In this document: one piece after another, positions 4,666-7,488 of the stretch | How the letters are laid out: the number at the start of each line of letters is the position of its first letter | How positions within the stretch are numbered: the first letter of the stretch is position 1 | Source: CAZDDW01 sp964480695 | Lineage (GTDB): Bacteria; Patescibacteriota; Patescibacteriia; UBA9934; CAZDDW01 | DNA: 7,488 nt | Direction: 5' to 3' | Assembly: GCA_964480695.1 (NCBI GenBank) | Contig: CAYZPO010000050.1 | Location: forward strand, 1-7,488 | Notes under the pieces: generated by a model | Databases searched by the model: none | Told to the model about the DNA's origin: nothing | What the model saw: the letters and a program-made list of their open reading frames with translations, nothing else | Position numbers and translations under genes: made by a program

Positions 4666-6630
4666 ATGGCAAAAATACAACTTACCGCAGTTAAGGATGT
4701 GTACGATGAGGTGATCGACATCCTGCATTCAGATGGAGTGGTGGAGATTGAGCAGATTGAAGCTGAGGAAGCAGAGTTATACCGACCTGATTCTAAGGCC
4801 GAGTATTGGCAGACTAACGTCAAGTTTGCCCTGGATTTACTAAATGAGCACAAGGATAAAGAAAAGAAAAGCTTTTTACAAAGTTTGACTGGTGGGAAAA
4901 CTCCAACTTCAGAAAAAGAAATTAAAGAGTTGGCTCAAAAATTCGATTATAAAACAGTTATTGTTGAACTGGAGAACTTGGATAAAGAGTACAACACGGT
5001 TAAAAACCGTATTAGTCAAAACAACAAAGAGAAAAAGACCCTTCGTGAATGGAAAGGTCTACCTATTTTAGAAACGCATAAAATGCGTTTTGTTTCTTTT
5101 TATGTCGGAACTGTGCCGGCTCCAAACTACGATCAGTTTAAAAAGGACTGTTTTGATCTGAAAAAACTTGAACTGGTAAAAATTTCTGAAAGTGAGCGGG
5201 AGATCCGTTTAATGCTTGTTGCCACTGAAGATTTGGATGAAAAACTAGTTTCTATTTTTGAAACCCATGACTTTAAGCACGTTGAACTTGATCTGGCTGG
5301 AGCCAAAAGTATTAGCGAACGGATTGAAAAACTAGAACGGTCCATGGAAGAAGATGAGAAGCGCTTAGCCAGTGTGGTTGAGAAAATTAAGAAATACACT
5401 CCACATATTGAAAAGTTTGGTATTTTATATGACTACTTGACCTGGAAGAAAGAGCAGGACGAAGCTTCTCGCAAGGCTTTAGCGACAGCTAAGACAGTAA
5501 CTTTGGTTGGTTGGACCAGTACAGAAGCTCTTGAAACTTTAAAAAAACATCTTGACACCGTGACTTCAGAATACATGATTGAGGAGCTGCAGATTGGAGA
5601 AGATGAGAATATCCCGATCGTGCTACGTAACAGCAAATCAATGGAACCATTTGAGTCTGTAACAGAAATCTATGGTGCTCCGCTATACAATGAACCGGAT
5701 CCGACCATTTTCCTAGCTCCGTTTTTCTTTGTTTATTTCGGTTTGTGTCTATCAGACGCTGGATACGGGATCTTGTTGGCTGGACTGGCTTTTGCTGCCA
5801 TTAAGTTCATGAAACCCAAAGGCAGTGCTCTTAAATTGATGAAATTAATGATTTTGGGTGGAGTAGCAACCTTTGTGGCCGGAGCTTTCTTTGGTGGCTG
5901 GTTTGGAATCGTTTTAGCTGATCTTCCTGAAGGCGCAATCAAAACCATGGTCGAAACTGTTCGTTTAGTTGACCCTGTGCAAAACCCAATGTCTGTGCTA
6001 ATTTTGTCCTTAATCCTTGGGTTCTTCCAGTTGATTATTGGAAACCTGATCGATATGATTTGGAAAATTCGTCATGGACAAGCTATGGACGGAATCTTTG
6101 GTGGTGGTGTTTGGGCATATGTTCTAGTGGTGATTGGTTTCTGGATCACAGTTAAGGCTGGAGTTGTTCCAGAATCTTTTTCAATGTTTGCTAACATCAT
6201 GCTCTTGTCAGGAATTGCTGCTTTAGTTTTAACTCAGGGCAGAGAACAGAAAAACATTTTCTTGAAATTCGGTGCTGGACTGGCCAGTCTTTATGGTCTG
6301 GTCGGATATCTCAGTGATGTCTTGTCTTATTCTCGTTTACTTGCTCTAGGACTTTCAACAGGAATCATTGCTATGGTAGTAAACTTAGTTGCTGGATTGT
6401 TTGCTGGAATGGTGCCGGCATATATTGGCTGGTTGATCTGGATCGTGATTATTATCGGCGGACATTTGTTTAATTTGATTATCAATGTGTTAGGAGCTTT
6501 TATTCATGCTGGCCGTTTACAGTTCGTGGAATACTTCCCGAAATTCTTGGTCGGTGGTGGACGCAAGTTCAAACCATTGGTAAAAAATGCAAAGTACATT
6601 AATTTGGATCAATATTTTAATCATAAATAA
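4666..6630 (+). CDS. ntpI: V/A-type ATPase membrane stator subunit I (a-subunit homologue)
   Basis: This 654-residue protein forms the ion half-channels next to the proteolipid ring and anchors the peripheral stalks. The N-terminal half (about 1-345) is cytosolic with two long coiled-coil stretches (about 100-125 and 215-245). The C-terminal half carries about seven or eight membrane helices. Family signatures are clear: YGAPLYNEPDPTIFLAPFFF and DAGYG at the start of the membrane domain, LSDVLSYSRLLALGL with the essential arginine at residue 557, and GAFIHAGRLQFVEYF near the end. Length is typical for the family (about 600-700). ATG 4666 is preferred because it sits one base after the upstream stop and yields a MAKIQLTAV start like relatives; an in-frame ATG at 4651 would overlap the upstream gene by 14 bases and add five residues. 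Neither has a good Shine-Dalgarno, so translational coupling is likely. Confidence 0.95.
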   Translation: MAKIQLTAVKDVYDEVIDILHSDGVVEIEQIEAEEAELYRPDSKAEYWQTNVKFALDLLNEHKDKEKKSFLQSLTGGKTPTSEKEIKELAQKFDYKTVIVELENLDKEYNTVKNRISQNNKEKKTLREWKGLPILETHKMRFVSFYVGTVPAPNYDQFKKDCFDLKKLELVKISESEREIRLMLVATEDLDEKLVSIFETHDFKHVELDLAGAKSISERIEKLERSMEEDEKRLASVVEKIKKYTPHIEKFGILYDYLTWKKEQDEASRKALATAKTVTLVGWTSTEALETLKKHLDTVTSEYMIEELQIGEDENIPIVLRNSKSMEPFESVTEIYGAPLYNEPDPTIFLAPFFFVYFGLCLSDAGYGILLAGLAFAAIKFMKPKGSALKLMKLMILGGVATFVAGAFFGGWFGIVLADLPEGAIKTMVETVRLVDPVQNPMSVLILSLILGFFQLIIGNLIDMIWKIRHGQAMDGIFGGGVWAYVLVVIGFWITVKAGVVPESFSMFANIMLLSGIAALVLTQGREQKNIFLKFGAGLASLYGLVGYLSDVLSYSRLLALGLSTGIIAMVVNLVAGLFAGMVPAYIGWLIWIVIIIGGHLFNLIINVLGAFIHAGRLQFVEYFPKFLVGGGRKFKPLVKNAKYINLDQYFNHK

Positions 6631-6646
6631 TTAAGTTAAAAATAAT

Positions 6647-7120
6647 ATGGAATTAGGAATTGCTCTTGCGGTCTTTGGTGCCGCCCTCGCTGTTGGTCTA
6701 GCCGGAGCTGGTTCAGCCCTAGGAATGGGTGCTGCCGGACAAGCTGCCAGTGGCGTTGTTTCTGAGGATCCAGACAAGTTTGGAAAAGCTTTGCTTTTCG
6801 AGGCTCTTCCAGGAACTCAGGGAATCTACGGATTCTTGGCAGGAATCATGATCCTGCAGAAAGTTGGTTTGCTTGGTGGTGAACTGATTGAACTGTCTAA
6901 CGGAGTTGGTTGGCAGATCTTATTTGCTGCTTTACCAATCGCCATAACCGGACTTTTTTCTGGTTGGATGCAGGGACGTGTTTCTGCAGCTGGTATCGGA
7001 GTTGTTGCCAAACGCCCAGGTGAGTCTGGAAAGGCCATCATTCTTTCAGCTATGGTAGAAACCTACGCTGTGCTTGGTTTGTTGGTTACTATTCTCTTGC
7101 TTACCGGTATTACCGTTTAA
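6647..7120 (+). CDS. ntpK: V/A-type ATPase proteolipid subunit K (c-ring), probable sodium type
   Basis: This 157-residue protein has four membrane helices formed by two tandem hairpins. It is the rotor-ring subunit that carries ions through the membrane, and its length matches sodium-pumping NtpK-type subunits. The two halves align: GVVSEDPDKFGKALLFEALPG matches GVVAKRPGESGKAIILSAMVE, showing the known internal duplication. The ion-carrying glutamate is Glu138 in helix 4; the equivalent place in helix 2 is Gly56, so there is one carboxylate per four helices. Leu54, Thr57, Gln58, Gln109 and Glu138 correspond to the sodium ligands described for Enterococcus hirae NtpK (Leu61, Thr64, Gln65, Gln110, Glu139). 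An additional glutamate, Glu52, sits one turn before the helix-2 site; I cannot say how common it is. The gene follows subunit I by 16 bases, without a clear Shine-Dalgarno. Confidence 0.95.
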   Translation: MELGIALAVFGAALAVGLAGAGSALGMGAAGQAASGVVSEDPDKFGKALLFEALPGTQGIYGFLAGIMILQKVGLLGGELIELSNGVGWQILFAALPIAITGLFSGWMQGRVSAAGIGVVAKRPGESGKAIILSAMVETYAVLGLLVTILLLTGITV

Positions 7121-7125
7121 TTGTT

Positions 7126-7488
7126 ATGGCACTTGCTGACATACAACAACATATCAAAAGCAAGGCTGATGATGAGATCACTAAGATCAACACTGCTTCT
7201 GAAGAAACTTTGAAGGCTTTGGATAAAGAATGGAAGACTAAACTGACTGAAGAAAAAGAACGACAGCTAGCTGAGATTAACCGTGGAGCTGAGGCTAAAC
7301 TGACTCAGGCCAAATTTAAGATTCGAGAGAAAGTAAACTCAGAGAAACTTAAAGCCCGCCAAACTCAGATTGATCAAGTTTATCAAGGAGCCCTTAAAGC
7401 TTTGGGTGACCTGTCTGATAAAGACTACACAGCTTTAATGGAAAAACTTCTCAAGCCAGTCAAAGGAACAGCTGGGACATTATTGACT
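7126..7488 (+). CDS. ntpE: V/A-type ATPase peripheral-stalk subunit E, 3' end missing
   Basis: The ATG at 7126, 5 bases after the proteolipid stop, opens a frame that stays open for 121 codons to the window end. The product starts MALADIQQHIKSKADDEITKI and continues as a charged helix rich in Lys, Glu, Ala and Gln, with KEWKTKLTEEKERQLAEINR and AKFKIREKVNSEKLKARQ. This is typical of the N-terminal coiled coil of subunit E, which pairs with H/G as the outer stalk. The beginning of the globular C-terminal domain is visible (YQGALKALGDLSDKDYTALM). Full-length relatives have about 180-200 residues, so roughly 60-80 are missing. Position directly after subunit K matches common operon order. Catalytic and central-stalk subunits are expected downstream. 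Confidence 0.88.
   Translation, partial: MALADIQQHIKSKADDEITKINTASEETLKALDKEWKTKLTEEKERQLAEINRGAEAKLTQAKFKIREKVNSEKLKARQTQIDQVYQGALKALGDLSDKDYTALMEKLLKPVKGTAGTLLT

Overview
This window looks like part of a bacterial chromosome of moderate GC with one compositionally different block in the middle. The flanking genes are a partial CvpA-type membrane protein, a TatD-family nuclease and the start of a V/A-type ATPase operon. Hand-counted 60-base samples give about 43% GC in the ATPase subunit I gene, about 65% in the long minus-strand gene and about 53% in the gene diverging from it. A bacterial V-type ATPase, genes without clear Shine-Dalgarno sites, and short palindromes inserted inside a coding gene would fit a candidate-phylum lineage such as Patescibacteria. 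That placement is a low-confidence guess, because no rRNA or other marker gene is present.

Layout. Bases 2-466 (+) hold the 3' part of a CvpA-like protein, followed 2 bases later by tatD (469-1353, +). The tatD gene carries two exact 27-base copies of a GNRA-loop hairpin repeat, both in frame. A third, diverged copy with a compensated stem change lies in the convergent intergenic space (1354-1505), beside a probably bidirectional terminator. Next comes a two-gene divergent island: a 510-residue protein with a very acidic C-terminal tail (3038-1506, -) and a 273-residue protein (3312-4133, +). I recognise neither. Between them lies an AT-rich control region (3039-3311) with two back-to-back sigma70-type promoters of matching architecture, several palindromes and, next to each gene, a strong Shine-Dalgarno site. 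The island ends at a strong rho-independent terminator (4209-4250).

A new promoter (4278-4306) starts the V/A-ATPase operon. Its order is peripheral-stalk subunit H/G (4338-4664), membrane stator subunit I (4666-6630), proteolipid K (6647-7120) and subunit E, cut by the window end (7126 onward). The proteolipid keeps every side chain of the known sodium-binding site, so a sodium-coupled rotary ATPase is likely. The catalytic A and B subunits and C, D and F would be expected just beyond the window.

The most interesting material is the hairpin repeat family that enters a protein-coding gene, and the divergent orphan pair with mirrored promoters. No rRNA, tRNA, CRISPR array, transposase or IS end was seen.
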